Notes: a model not told the origin generated them from the sequence alone. A stretch of 64,000 bases of DNA from Mariniblastus fucicola (GCF_008087665.1 NZ_CP042912.1:620001-684000); one strand, 5' to 3'; numbered from the stretch's first letter, positions 53,231-63,424 are shown. Numbers and translations are program-made.

Positions 53231-53391
53231 CAATGTCTCTGAAGGAAAACGGTCAAACCTTGCATTTCGCCACGTCAAGGGTTTCTTGCGAGTCTTGATT
53301 GCTTTAAATTTTATGAAAACCAATCCGCTGGATTGTGACACGAGCGTGCGAACGCAAAACGGCTACTCAGGCCAACAACTCGGAACATTAT

Positions 53392-55470
53392 ATGTCGATT
53401 GATATCTACCAGCAGTGCCCTTGTCACGAAGAGAAGAAGATCAAGTTCTGCTGTGGCAAAGCTGTCATCGAAGACCTCAACGATGCTTTGGCAAAGCACC
53501 ACTCCGGCCAGTCGCAGGCGGCACTGGAGCAGCTTGAGCGTGCGATGGACACGATGGGGCCCAAGGACTGTTTGACGACGTTTAAAACGTTCGTGCAAAT
53601 TTCGACCCAGGACGTTGACGGCGCCGAAGCCACCAACGAAGCGTTTTTGAAACGTTGCCCTGATCATCCGACAGGATTGCAGCATCGGGCGTTGATCGAA
53701 ATTATGCGAGGCGAAGTCGATCAGGCGACGTTGACGCTGCAAGACGCGATGGACGCGATCACCGGGACAGAGCTTCCTGTTTCGCTGGCTCGGGCTTTCG
53801 AAAGTCTCGGTATGGCGTTGGTGGCCAAGCAAAACATTCTCGCAGCCAGAGCCCATCTTTCGTTCGCCCTGTTTCTCAAGGAAGAGGATCCTCGCCTGAC
53901 GCAGCTGCTGCATGAGCTGTTCAATCCGTCCGGTGCCGTGATGTTCCTCAAAGCCAATCACCAGCTCGAACCGCCGGTCGAAGGTTCGGAGTGGGAGAAA
54001 TCTTTCACCAATGTGCATCGCGCTGTCGGCCGCGGCCAGTTTCGACGTGCGTTGGGGATGTTGTTGCAGCTTAATGAACAATATCCGAATCAGCCACAAA
54101 TCACTCAGGGAATCGCGGTAGTAACTTCGATGTTCGCGCCGTTGAGCGCCCAAATTGCTGCATGGCGAAACGTGGCGTCGATGGAGACCACCAAGCCAAA
54201 GGATGCGATCGAGTTTCACGGGCTGGCCGAAGCGATCGCCGCGATGTCGGGAAGCGAAGGATACGTGCCTGTCAATCGTTCCAGTTGGGAGGTGGAGAAC
54301 TTCGAAGCCATCAGCGAAGCATGTATCTCCAGTGATTCGATGATCCCGATGAATCCGGGCCCAGACCATGATCCGTTTGATGAAGGTCCGGCGCCGCGAG
54401 CCGGATTCTTGATTCTCGATAAACCCAAATTGGCGTCGGCTGATAATCTTTCCCTGGACAACATTCCGTTTTCACTCGGCGAAGTTTTGCTGTACGGCAA
54501 ACAGACTGACAGATCGACGCGCGTCGAAATGGTTTGCGTTGAGAACGCACGATTCAATGAGGCGATTGGCCAGCTCAAGAAGATCACCGGGATTTCAACC
54601 GATCCGACGACGGTTGCTTTCGACAAAGTGAACCAGGGTTCCGATGCGATTACGTGGAACTGGAATCTTCCCGACGACACAAGTCGCGAACAGCATAAAG
54701 AACTGCTGGGCGAGATGAAGAAAGTCGCCTTGGGTCGTTGGTTGGATCTCAAGCACGAGTTTATCGATGGCAAATCTATTCGTGAGGTTGCTGGTGACGC
54801 ATCGCTGGAGCCTTGGGTGCAGGCGAAGCTGTTGCACTTGCAGCAAACGGCCAACGGCGAAGCGTTTACTCCAGAGGCAATTGACGAGCTGCGAACCGAG
54901 CTTGGGATTCCGAAGTTGGAATTGTTGGCTCCGTCTGAGGACGAATTCCTGACGCCGATGCAGATTTGTCGTATCGATGCAGAGAAGCTCAGCGACGATC
55001 AGCTGTTGGGCTATTTTCAGATCGCGACCATGACTCAAAACTTCACGGGGCTGAAACAGCTGACGCCTGAGTTGCTCAAGCGAGAGCACATTGAGGGTGC
55101 CAGACGTGATATTTGCCACGTGAATATGGCTCGTTTCAGTGAGTCTCATGAAGAGGCGCTCGATCATTTCGCCAAATCGCGTGCGGAAGCTGCGAAGCTT
55201 GGTGCACCGCTTGGGATTTTGCTCGTGGCCGAGTTCGAATATCGATTGAGAAACGGTCTTGAGGACAAACTGGATTCGCTGCTGCAAACGATCGAGTCCC
55301 GTCACATGAACGAGCAGGGTGTCGAACAGGAGTTGGCTCGACTGTTTCAGTCGCTTGGAATTCATCCCGGCGCGTTGCCTTCAAGCGATGGTGAGCCGGT
55401 CGAAGCAGCGGCGACCGAGAGTGAGCCTGGCGGATCAGAAACATCTTCCGGACTGTGGATTCCAGATTAA
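53392..55470 (+). CDS. SEC-C motif and TPR-repeat protein
   Basis: 692 residues from the ATG at 53392. It opens with a zinc-binding SEC-C-like motif (CPCHEEKKIKFCCGK, residues about 8-22), the type found at the end of SecA and in many TPR proteins. Helical repeats follow through about residue 270 (ALAKHHSGQSQAALEQLERA, VHRAVGRGQFRRALGMLLQL). The middle has a mixed region (RAGFLILDKPKLASADNLSL) and the C-terminal third is helical again, ending in a polar tail. No signal peptide, so cytosolic. It may be a protein-interaction scaffold; function unknown. Its start lies close to the divergent OleC-like gene (162 bp). Confidence 0.82.
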   Translation: MSIDIYQQCPCHEEKKIKFCCGKAVIEDLNDALAKHHSGQSQAALEQLERAMDTMGPKDCLTTFKTFVQISTQDVDGAEATNEAFLKRCPDHPTGLQHRALIEIMRGEVDQATLTLQDAMDAITGTELPVSLARAFESLGMALVAKQNILAARAHLSFALFLKEEDPRLTQLLHELFNPSGAVMFLKANHQLEPPVEGSEWEKSFTNVHRAVGRGQFRRALGMLLQLNEQYPNQPQITQGIAVVTSMFAPLSAQIAAWRNVASMETTKPKDAIEFHGLAEAIAAMSGSEGYVPVNRSSWEVENFEAISEACISSDSMIPMNPGPDHDPFDEGPAPRAGFLILDKPKLASADNLSLDNIPFSLGEVLLYGKQTDRSTRVEMVCVENARFNEAIGQLKKITGISTDPTTVAFDKVNQGSDAITWNWNLPDDTSREQHKELLGEMKKVALGRWLDLKHEFIDGKSIREVAGDASLEPWVQAKLLHLQQTANGEAFTPEAIDELRTELGIPKLELLAPSEDEFLTPMQICRIDAEKLSDDQLLGYFQIATMTQNFTGLKQLTPELLKREHIEGARRDICHVNMARFSESHEEALDHFAKSRAEAAKLGAPLGILLVAEFEYRLRNGLEDKLDSLLQTIESRHMNEQGVEQELARLFQSLGIHPGALPSSDGEPVEAAATESEPGGSETSSGLWIPD

Positions 55471-55573
55471 GATCGTAGACATGTGACTGGTCGCGGTTCC
55501 AGCGATTTTGCGTTCAGTCCCTGTGTCTGGAACCTCCTTCCTTTCAAACTTCCATCGTCCCGCCGAGTCCACC

Positions 55574-56353
55574 ATGCCCAAATGGTTTCAATCCAAAGTC
55601 CTGGCAAAAAAAGTTTGGACTGAAGGACTGTTTACTTTGTCGATCGATGGCACCGGTGTTGAGCCGTTTGAGCCCGGCCAGTTTCTGCACCTTGCTGTGT
55701 TTCCGGACGGAATCGATGCCGATGCTGACGACGACACGCGGGAAAAGCAACGAGTGAATCGGCCTTACTCGGTCGCATCGCCGTACGGAGAAAGTCTGGA
55801 GTTCTTCATCATTCGCGTTGACGACGGCGAGTTGACGCCGCATCTTTGGAAGCTTGAACCGGGAGACGATATTGAGGTCTCCCAGAAAGCCGCCGGAAGA
55901 TTCACGCTGGAGAAAACGCCTGACGCGGAGAATCTTTGGCTGATCGCGACGGGAACCGGTTTGGCGCCGTACATTGCAATGCTGCGCACCGAAGAACCGT
56001 GGCAGCGATACAAAAAAATTGTCGTCGTGCACGGCGTTCGACACGCGAATGATCTGGCTTATACCGACGAGTTGCAGGCGATTGAAAACGTGCGGTTGGG
56101 TGCGTTCAGGTTTGTCCAGGCGTTGACTCGCGAAACGGCTGACGGCACGCTCAATGGGCGCATTCCGGCGCTTGTTGAGAGCGGTGAACTGGAATCTGCT
56201 GCAGATTGCCGAATGACAAAAGAGGATTCATCGGTAATGCTCTGTGGCAACCCGGCGATGCTCGATTCGATGGAAGAGATCCTGGGGAAACGGTCGATGA
56301 CGCGACACCGTAGCAAGTCGCCTGGCCAAATCGTGTTGGAGCGATATTGGTAG
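55574..56353 (+). CDS. fpr: Ferredoxin--NADP reductase family protein
   Basis: 259 residues from the ATG at 55574, which starts right at the domain (MPKWFQSKVLAKKVWTEGLF); upstream codons in the open frame back to 55508 are not conserved-looking. The FAD-binding motif is RPYSVASPYGESLEFFI (R-x-Y-S), the NADP part has LIATGTGLAPYIAMLRTEEP and VVVHGVRHANDLAYTDEL, and the terminal SSVMLCGNPAMLDSMEEILG contains the CGNP motif. It moves electrons between NADPH and ferredoxin or flavodoxin in the cytosol. The last residues include the terminal aromatic region (ERYW), as in bacterial Fpr (usual length about 250-260). Confidence 0.92.
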   Translation: MPKWFQSKVLAKKVWTEGLFTLSIDGTGVEPFEPGQFLHLAVFPDGIDADADDDTREKQRVNRPYSVASPYGESLEFFIIRVDDGELTPHLWKLEPGDDIEVSQKAAGRFTLEKTPDAENLWLIATGTGLAPYIAMLRTEEPWQRYKKIVVVHGVRHANDLAYTDELQAIENVRLGAFRFVQALTRETADGTLNGRIPALVESGELESAADCRMTKEDSSVMLCGNPAMLDSMEEILGKRSMTRHRSKSPGQIVLERYW

Positions 56354-56704
56354 TTTTTACTGCCGATCAATCGCCGATCTGTTCTGTTGTCGGCGCAGAC
56401 ACCGACATTGTCCATCGGCGAACCGGGGCTGAAATCATCAGTTTGATCAATGATGAAACGGGAAGTCTCGATTTTCGACCGGATGCGCCGACAATCGCCG
56501 TCGAGCGAATCTGCAGGATTTCGACGCAACGAACAAAGGGCCTTCACAAGTTCAATTCGCAGCAACGCGAATACGCAGGGCGTCGCGTTTTGACGTCGAA
56601 GCCAACGTTGGTGCAGCCACCAAAATGGGTGCCTCGGTTGATCAAAACCGCTATACTTCGTCACACAAAATCACTTCACCGAAATTGCTATTAGAGGAAA
56701 ACGA
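56354..56704. other. Intergenic region upstream of the DUF937 gene
   Basis: 351 bp with no supported gene. A -10-like TATACT (56652-56657) lies 48 bp before the DUF937 start, but its -35 region is poor. AGAGGA (56693-56698) is the ribosome-binding site of that gene, 6 nt from the ATG. I see no terminator after the reductase gene. Confidence 0.4.
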
Positions 56705-57847
56705 ATGTCTGTAAACATTATGGATCTGGTCAAAGGCGCCGTGTCTGATCAGGTCATGGGCCAAATTGGAGGACTTCTCGGAACGGACGCTAAAAAGACA
56801 CCCTCTCTGTTTGAAACTGCTGCCGGTTCGATTCTGGGCGGCTTGATGAAGAAAGCCTCTACACCACAAGGTGCTCAGGATATCTTTGGCGCTGCTCAAA
56901 AACAGGATGATTCCGTACTGGACAAGCTTGGCGATTTGCTCGGTGGCGGAGATTCGACAGACGAGTTCGAAAAGCAGGGTTCAGGTATTCTCGACATGGT
57001 TCTTGGCGGAGGGCAGCAAACCAACGGCATGATTGGAATGATCGCCAAGTCGCTTGGTTTGGACAAAGGCGTCGTCGGCAAGCTCTTGATGATGGCTGCT
57101 CCGATCATCATGGGCGTGATCGGCAAACACATCAAGAACAAGGCTCTCGACGCAGTTGGTCTGGGCAATCTTTTGGGCGAGCAAAAATCCCATCTCGGAA
57201 AATACATGCCCGCATCGCTGACCAACGATCTTGGTTTCAGCAATATGCTCGGTTCAGCTTCCGACGCAGTCGGCACTGCCGGTGGTGCGGCTCGTGACGC
57301 AGTTGGAAATGCTGCCGGCGCTGCTTCCAGTTCGGGCGGAAGTTTGTTGAAGTACATCATTCCGATTGGCCTGTTGGGGATTCTTGCAGTCTTTGGCGTT
57401 CCATGGATCATGGACATGATGAGCCGCAGTGGCGGCGCGGCGTTGGATCAAGCTGAGATTTCCGTAACTCCTCTTCCTGGCGCTGGCATCGATGGTTTGG
57501 ATTTTGCCTCAGTTCCGTTCAGGGATTCGTTGGGTGAAACGGGTCCCAAGCTCATGAACAGTTTTGCTGATATCGCATCAGGATTGGAAAGCGTTGCTGA
57601 CGAAGACGGCGCCAAGTCGCTGGCGGACAAGATCAGCAGTTTCACCGGAAACTTTGACAGCTTCGGACTGGACAAGCTCGACGGCAATCCCAAGGCGGCG
57701 ACCATCGGACTGGTCAGTACGTTTGTAGAAACGGTCAACGACCTGTTGTCGGACAAGTCAGAAGGAGTTCGCGGAATCCTCAAGCCGGTCATCGACCTCA
57801 TGATGGAAAAGCTGGCTCCATTCATCGGCGCACAGAACGCCCTGTAG
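56705..57847 (+). CDS. DUF937 (YidB-like) protein with one membrane span
   Basis: 380 residues, strong ribosome-binding site. The N-terminal 200 residues match the DUF937 pattern: VKGAVSDQVMGQIGGLLGTD, SLFETAAGSILGGLMKKAS, SGILDMVLGG, KLLMMAAPIIMGVIGKHI. A Gly/Ala/Ser-rich linker leads to a single span at about residues 217-236 (YIIPIGLLGILAVFGVPWIM), and a C-terminal domain of about 130 residues follows (NSFADIASGLESVADEDGAK, FVETVNDLLSDKSEGVRGIL). DUF937 proteins are widespread but their function is unknown; the extra exported domain is not typical of the short E. coli form. Confidence 0.85.
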   Translation: MSVNIMDLVKGAVSDQVMGQIGGLLGTDAKKTPSLFETAAGSILGGLMKKASTPQGAQDIFGAAQKQDDSVLDKLGDLLGGGDSTDEFEKQGSGILDMVLGGGQQTNGMIGMIAKSLGLDKGVVGKLLMMAAPIIMGVIGKHIKNKALDAVGLGNLLGEQKSHLGKYMPASLTNDLGFSNMLGSASDAVGTAGGAARDAVGNAAGAASSSGGSLLKYIIPIGLLGILAVFGVPWIMDMMSRSGGAALDQAEISVTPLPGAGIDGLDFASVPFRDSLGETGPKLMNSFADIASGLESVADEDGAKSLADKISSFTGNFDSFGLDKLDGNPKAATIGLVSTFVETVNDLLSDKSEGVRGILKPVIDLMMEKLAPFIGAQNAL

Positions 57848-57891
57848 GGATTCGTTCAGCGGCGATTTGCCGCAAGAATAGTCGTCGACAT

Positions 57892-57926
57892 GCGACGCTC
57901 GATTTCGATTGAGCGTCGCTTTTTTT
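57892..57926 (+). terminator. Strong intrinsic terminator after the DUF937 gene
   Basis: A perfect 9-bp stem (GCGACGCTC 57892-57900, GAGCGTCGC 57911-57919) with a 10-nt loop is followed by seven T (57920-57926). It ends the DUF937 transcript; the last T residues overlap the stop of the convergent DUF1571 gene. Confidence 0.9.
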
Positions 57927-58992
57927 ACCACGAAGGATATTCGTAGTCTGGATTGGTGATGTCGAAGTCGACGTCTTTCAGGTCGCAATTCAAATCAAGG
58001 TCCAGATAAAAATACTTTTCCAGTAGCGGAGGTTCTTCACCTTTGGCTGTCGGCCACAAGTACCCTTCATAGCCCGTTGGAATTTCATACTCGTCGTCGA
58101 TGTAGATTTTCGCGATGTGATACTCGAAGTGCTCACGCGGTACCGGGTGCGTGATCGTCAACATCGTGCAGGGGCGGCCGTCGACTTTAATGTTTCGATC
58201 GATCTGGACATCGCATTCGTCATACTTGCGATCGTTCTCGCCGAACTCTTTCATTTTAATAATCAGGTTGCGAAAGCCGATTTGGTAGATCGGGTATCGG
58301 TTACCAGTCATGGCAAACGAGCCCATTGGGTCAAGGCGGACAGTCTTGAAGTTGAGCAATCCCGTTCCGTGCCCCAGAATCAGATCCTTGTTCTGTCCTC
58401 GAACCCAGATTGCTTCCTGACCGACTTTCGATTTCGGCTTTAGAAAACGAGTGTAGATGCTGAAGGGGATTTCGACTTGCTCGTCATCCACTGACAGCGT
58501 TTGGTCGTGGCGGACTTTGACAAACATCAAGTTTTCTTCGTGCAGCGTGTTGCCGGTGCGGACTTGAGTCAGCATCTTGGCTGAATAGCCAGCGTAGCGT
58601 GTGTCGATAAGTTCCAACCCGCGATTGGCCATCGCCATCAAAGGATCCAGCGGATGTTCAGCCGTCTCGACTTGCTGCATGGAAATCGTGTCAGTCAGTC
58701 GCTTTGGACTATCCGCTTCGTCCGGCAGTGTGCTATCACTGGCAGCGTGATCTGAGTCGTCGCCATCTGTTTGCGGGACATCCGAGCCAGCGTCATCGTT
58801 GGAAGTCTGAATCTCGACAGTTGAGTCGTCTTCGACATCAGGGACCAGCATTGACTGGACGACGACCAGTCCGGCTGCAAGCACTAACAGCGCAATGACA
58901 GCAATGGCGATGCAGCCCACCCAGTTTGGACGTTTAGGCGTTTGTGATTCACCCGGGCTACTCGAATCAGTTTTTAATTCGGAATCTGTCAT
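57925..58992 (-). CDS. DUF1571-family protein, membrane-anchored
   Basis: 355 residues. A cytosolic N-terminal tail precedes one span at about residues 26-48 (CIAIAVIALLVLAAGLVVVQ). An acidic linker (VEDDSTVEIQTSNDDAGSDV) leads to the exported domain, which carries the DUF1571 pattern: ELIDTRYAGYSAKMLTQVRT, FVKVRHDQTLSV, IPFSIYTRFLKPKSKVGQEA, DPMGSFAMTGNRYPIYQIGF and CTMLTITHPVPREHFEYHIA. The domain resembles the LolA/LolB-type half-barrel in layout, but this is a guess. Common in planctomycetes, function unknown. Confidence 0.85.
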   Translation of the reverse strand: MTDSELKTDSSSPGESQTPKRPNWVGCIAIAVIALLVLAAGLVVVQSMLVPDVEDDSTVEIQTSNDDAGSDVPQTDGDDSDHAASDSTLPDEADSPKRLTDTISMQQVETAEHPLDPLMAMANRGLELIDTRYAGYSAKMLTQVRTGNTLHEENLMFVKVRHDQTLSVDDEQVEIPFSIYTRFLKPKSKVGQEAIWVRGQNKDLILGHGTGLLNFKTVRLDPMGSFAMTGNRYPIYQIGFRNLIIKMKEFGENDRKYDECDVQIDRNIKVDGRPCTMLTITHPVPREHFEYHIAKIYIDDEYEIPTGYEGYLWPTAKGEEPPLLEKYFYLDLDLNCDLKDVDFDITNPDYEYPSW

Positions 58993-59078
58993 GGCACTCG
59001 AAAAAGCTGGTTCCTCAAAATGTCATCAATGGCCGTGGATTAGACAATAGACATTCCTTCAATGCAGCAAAACTTCTT

Positions 59079-59106
59079 TTGTAATTGTGCAATCCGTGAA
59101 TACTAA
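59079..59106 (+). promoter_or_regulatory. Possible promoter of the 1394-residue protein gene
   Basis: TTGTAA (59079-59084), a 16-bp spacer and TACTAA (59101-59106) on the plus strand, about 115 bp upstream of the ATG at 59225. Both hexamers deviate from consensus, so confidence is low. Confidence 0.3.
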
Positions 59107-59224
59107 GTTGGTACAGCCCCTAGACCAATCTTACGACGATTTTTACGATGGAAGCTCTACCGGCGCCATTGAATGATGCGTCGCGATTCTGGCGAACTTC
59201 GAATGCATTGGAAAACGGACAACG

Positions 59225-62200
59225 ATGGGACGAGCGAACCCTGAACATCCGAGCGATGCGTTGATTGATAAAATCCTGGGCTACCTGAATTTCTCATCGG
59301 GTAATCATGACGCAAACTTCTTTCGAAATCTCGATGAAGTTTTCAGCCAGCACTCCAATCCGGAACAGCTACTTGGCGAGCTGTTGAACAGCGCGGACCA
59401 TCGCGTTGCTCGCAGTAATAAACGGTCCAACGAAGAAACGTCCATCGAGCAGTTGTTGGACAAGAACGATCCGTTCGAAGTTTCAGCCGCTGATCAGTCG
59501 GAAAGCGATTGTCCGGCGTGGCGCAAAGTTGCCAACGTACTTACGCAGCGGCTTGACGCGCTGGAGCAGGACAACGAGACGTTCCGCGATCCAGTGCAAG
59601 CAAGGACTGCATTGAGTTTCGTCTTCGACAAGTTCCTGATTGCGTGGTTGAGCTTTCACCGGGACCTGCTGTTTCACCAGCGAACCGAGTTTACGTTCAA
59701 TTCGTTTTTTGTCGCTCGAGCATTTGAGTTGACGCTCCGGCTGATCGATTTGCCGGACGAACAGCGTCTGGCCAAAGCCCTCGCACAGTTCAATGACTTC
59801 CTCGGTCACCGACCGATTGCCACGCTCGAATCGCAACAGATCGAAGCTTATCCTAACGAGTGGATTCGACCGATTCCCGTTTACGTTGCTGGCGTTGGTG
59901 CGGCTACCGGGCCTTACAAAACAATCGTGGGAATGGCGGTCGAGCTGATTCGTGGCACGCACGAAGATATTCTGCACGCGGCGAAGTTTAATCCGGAGTT
60001 TCTGAACGAGCTGGCGATCGATCCGCGGGCATTTGATTTTGATCATCCCATCAACAAGCGACCGAATCATCATTTTGGAACCTGGGACGAGCAGCAAGTC
60101 GGGCCGGACGGATACTATCGACGATTCATTATTCATCAGGTGACGCTCGACGGTTTGTTGACTCGGGTGCGGGATGAAGTTGCCAAAGGCGAGATCGCTC
60201 GCGATGAACTGGAGTCCGAAGCTGCCGCGGTGCTGGCCTGCACGATGTTGATGGCTTCCGCCATTTCCGGTGACTGTATTGGAGCCTGGGATTCAGAAGT
60301 AACACTCGGCACGTTGCTGCCTGTGGTGGCTGACTATCGGGACCGATTTTATGAGATGTTGCTTGAGCGGCTTCCCGAGAAACATCGCCAACGACTGAAT
60401 CAGGAGTCACTGGAACGACATCAGCCGTTTGGTGCCGCGAGGCAGGCCTTGAACTCGAATCTGTCCGCGCGACGCGCGTCGCAGTTGGTCAATTGTCGGC
60501 TGGCTTCCATTTTCGCAAGGATGGGGTTTCCGGTCGCTGCCCAGATGCAATTGGAAACCGTTCCGGTGGCGTCGGCGCGAATCGTTTGCCGAATCGACTG
60601 TTTGTTGGCGGCCTCGTTTCAGGCAATTGAGCAACGTAATCTTGGCGGCGCGTTGAAAGCTGCCAGTCGAATGGTGGAGCTTTTGAAACGCGGCATCGGC
60701 TGCGGAGCAATTGTGGATCCCTGGAACATCATTGGCTTCGACGCGAACTACAGCTTGTTTCCGGCGCTGCAGGATTCGGTGCGGGATCATCGAGCATTCG
60801 AACTGGTCGATATTGTCGAAAGCATCTTTGCACTCTACTCACGATTGTGGAGTCAGGCGGCGGCTCAGGATGCGAACGAGATGGTTGACCTGATTCGCGC
60901 CGAGTTTCAATCGGTGGTGACGTGGTGGCGAAAGTATGCGGCTCATGAAGTCATGTCGGTCGATGCGGTTGATCCAAACGAAGTCTTCGACGCGGCCAAG
61001 CTCGTTTCGACGGCTCTGAATCTGTGGCAAAAAGGTGGCGCGGAAGCGGGTGATATTCGCTTTTGGGCTCAGCATGCAGAACTGTTCGATTCACCGAAAG
61101 CTTACAAGCTGGTGATCGACGCGTTGTTGCAGCGAGAAGATTACACGACGACGACAGCGTTGCTGATTCACTGGCTGGGACAATCGTCGACGGTTGGTCT
61201 GCAACAGGGAGCCAGTTCGTTCCACGATCTGATGTACCTCTGGATCGCCGAACAGAAACGTCTGCTGCTCGAGCGGTGCAACGACGCAGAGAATTTTGTC
61301 GATTGCGAATCCGTTCAGGATACCTGGTCGCAGATCAGCAAATTTTATGACTTCCTCGAAGCGAACGCTGACCAATACTGGAGCGTGCCGCACTTCGAGA
61401 TTGATCGCCGAGTTGATACGAGAGGGATGGAAGCCCTGGGCGTTGAGGACGAGGATCAGGACGACTCGGGCGATATTTTCGAGGACCTCTGGAAGGACGT
61501 CGTATACAAAGATTCCACCAACGATGGGATCGAAGGCGAGATTCACGACGGAGGCGGCGGTGGCGACGACATCGAGAGCGATGAGGCTCTCAATGCGGAA
61601 ATCGATCGTGTTCTTGATCGTTTGGAGTTCCTGGGCAACCTCGCAAGCTATTGGCGGATCGCATCGACGATACCGCTGGCGGGCCAGGCCAACCGACTCC
61701 GACAGGGCGAGGTGCCATCTGATCACGCGATGCGACTTGCGGCTCGCCGCGATACGATTCTCAGTTGGGTTCGCCAGGCAGACATTAACCGCGGACGGTT
61801 GCTGGAACTTCTCGATTCCATCAACGCTTACAAGCTTCCGTCGACCGACGGCGATCAGGTGTCGATGGTCATCTACGATCAACATCGACTGTTCAAAGAG
61901 TCGCTGTTGGAGCAAACGATCAACTGCTGTGTGGAAACAGAGAACGCCGTTCGGGCGCTGCGAGCCGTCGTCGTTTCGATCGACTACTTGCTCAAGGATC
62001 GTAGTGAAACGCCAGACTTTTCATCGCACAACGGTTTGACACCGCTGATCGATACGCTGTCCGGTTTTGTGATGCAGAATCCGCGACACGTTGCCGATCG
62101 GTTCGACGAACTGGTTGAGTATTTCGAGAACCAGCCGATTCTGTATGTGCCGCTGACGCGAGGCGGTGATCCACGGTCCATCGTTGACGTTCGTTTGGTT

Positions 62201-63409
62201 CAGTCGAATATGCTGGAGATGCTCCAGACGTTGCCGCGCATCGGCATGTTCGAGGAGACTTGCGTGTTGACGGAAACCGTTTTGAAGATGGAGCAAAAAC
62301 ATCCGGTCGCGATGGGAGCCGTCACCGAGTTTGACGAATTGTTCAAAGTCGCCTACACCGCGATGGTGGAAGCCCTGGCTGATGCGAGTGCCGTTGATAC
62401 GGAGACCGAAGATCGCGAATCGCGGGAAAAGAATCTTTTTGCATGCCTCAAATTGCTGACCGAATCGTTGCTGCAGTTGTGGCTTGAACACAGCAAGACG
62501 CTGCGGTTGAGCGTCCTGGAGAAAGTACACGACCAGCAGCTATGGATGGCGCTGGTCAAATTCATCGAGACCTATGGTGACGGGCTGCTGACCCAATATT
62601 TTCTGCACCTGGGTAACGTGCGTGCGATTCTTCACCAGGGAGTCGGGAACTGGATCGAGCAGGTCGAGAACGCCGGCGACACGATGGGGCTCAAGCTGTT
62701 TGAGGACCTTAACAACGGCAAAATTTCCAAGCCTGCGGTCGTGGCACATCTGACGATGGTGCTCGAATCGGTGATGGAGAATTTCACTGAGTATCGTGAC
62801 TACAACACGACGACGACTCAGTCAGATCATGGCGACAAGATTTTTATTCTGCTCGATTTCTTGAGGCTTCGCAGTAGTTACGATCGAGTGCGTTGGAAAA
62901 TGAAGCCTGTTATTTGGGCTCATAAAATTCTTGTCGACAAGAAACAGAATAACGTCGCCCGGATGTGGCGTCGTGAGCTCAACGAGAAGATTTCACCCAA
63001 GGCGACTCGCTACATCGAAGAACTGGAAGAGCTGCGAAAACGATATTCGATTCAGCTCCAATCGGTTGGCCGTCGAATTGAAGGCCGCTTCGAATCGCAG
63101 ATTCAAATTGACCGCCTGATTGCGTTGGTCAAACCTGCCGTTGCCAAACCGAGAACACGGGATTCGCTGAAGGCATTTGATCTGTTGCAGCATGAAGCCC
63201 AAGCTTTCTGCCGGACAACAACGGGCGTCGGAATTGAGCTTCCTCCCTGGTTGGCCGCACTCGAACAGGAGGTTGAGCAGATTCATTTGCCGGCTCGTTT
63301 GCGGCTCAAGTCCACGGCGGCTGACTGGCGCTGTGACGCGTTGCCAGACTTTGGCAGCCTTCGACGACAGTTGGAAGAGTTTCCGGGCAACCAGAGTGAT
63401 TCTGATTAA
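59225..63409 (+). CDS. Very large cytosolic protein, unknown function (1394 residues)
   Basis: No signal peptide or membrane span is visible. The protein is almost entirely helical, with alternating charged and hydrophobic residues reminiscent of alpha-solenoid proteins (SAQFNDFLGHR-like repeats are not regular). An acidic Gly-rich break lies at about residues 735-792 (EDEDQDDSGDIFEDLWKD, then DGGGGGDDIESDE), dividing it into two large halves. The C-terminal part ends with a conserved-looking region (RRIEGRFESQIQIDRLIALV, AFDLLQHEAQAFCRTTTGVG). No P-loop, HExxH or other catalytic motif was found. It is followed at 15 nt by a 143-residue gene and then a third gene, apparently one operon. I do not recognise the family. 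Confidence 0.8.
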   Translation: MGRANPEHPSDALIDKILGYLNFSSGNHDANFFRNLDEVFSQHSNPEQLLGELLNSADHRVARSNKRSNEETSIEQLLDKNDPFEVSAADQSESDCPAWRKVANVLTQRLDALEQDNETFRDPVQARTALSFVFDKFLIAWLSFHRDLLFHQRTEFTFNSFFVARAFELTLRLIDLPDEQRLAKALAQFNDFLGHRPIATLESQQIEAYPNEWIRPIPVYVAGVGAATGPYKTIVGMAVELIRGTHEDILHAAKFNPEFLNELAIDPRAFDFDHPINKRPNHHFGTWDEQQVGPDGYYRRFIIHQVTLDGLLTRVRDEVAKGEIARDELESEAAAVLACTMLMASAISGDCIGAWDSEVTLGTLLPVVADYRDRFYEMLLERLPEKHRQRLNQESLERHQPFGAARQALNSNLSARRASQLVNCRLASIFARMGFPVAAQMQLETVPVASARIVCRIDCLLAASFQAIEQRNLGGALKAASRMVELLKRGIGCGAIVDPWNIIGFDANYSLFPALQDSVRDHRAFELVDIVESIFALYSRLWSQAAAQDANEMVDLIRAEFQSVVTWWRKYAAHEVMSVDAVDPNEVFDAAKLVSTALNLWQKGGAEAGDIRFWAQHAELFDSPKAYKLVIDALLQREDYTTTTALLIHWLGQSSTVGLQQGASSFHDLMYLWIAEQKRLLLERCNDAENFVDCESVQDTWSQISKFYDFLEANADQYWSVPHFEIDRRVDTRGMEALGVEDEDQDDSGDIFEDLWKDVVYKDSTNDGIEGEIHDGGGGGDDIESDEALNAEIDRVLDRLEFLGNLASYWRIASTIPLAGQANRLRQGEVPSDHAMRLAARRDTILSWVRQADINRGRLLELLDSINAYKLPSTDGDQVSMVIYDQHRLFKESLLEQTINCCVETENAVRALRAVVVSIDYLLKDRSETPDFSSHNGLTPLIDTLSGFVMQNPRHVADRFDELVEYFENQPILYVPLTRGGDPRSIVDVRLVQSNMLEMLQTLPRIGMFEETCVLTETVLKMEQKHPVAMGAVTEFDELFKVAYTAMVEALADASAVDTETEDRESREKNLFACLKLLTESLLQLWLEHSKTLRLSVLEKVHDQQLWMALVKFIETYGDGLLTQYFLHLGNVRAILHQGVGNWIEQVENAGDTMGLKLFEDLNNGKISKPAVVAHLTMVLESVMENFTEYRDYNTTTTQSDHGDKIFILLDFLRLRSSYDRVRWKMKPVIWAHKILVDKKQNNVARMWRRELNEKISPKATRYIEELEELRKRYSIQLQSVGRRIEGRFESQIQIDRLIALVKPAVAKPRTRDSLKAFDLLQHEAQAFCRTTTGVGIELPPWLAALEQEVEQIHLPARLRLKSTAADWRCDALPDFGSLRRQLEEFPGNQSDSD

Positions 63410-63424
63410 CAGGTTGTTGTAACG

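Noticed and set aside
53311-54369. 352-residue minus-strand open frame
   Set aside because: Antisense to the SEC-C/TPR gene, which has a recognisable zinc motif and helical repeats; the minus frame has no motif.
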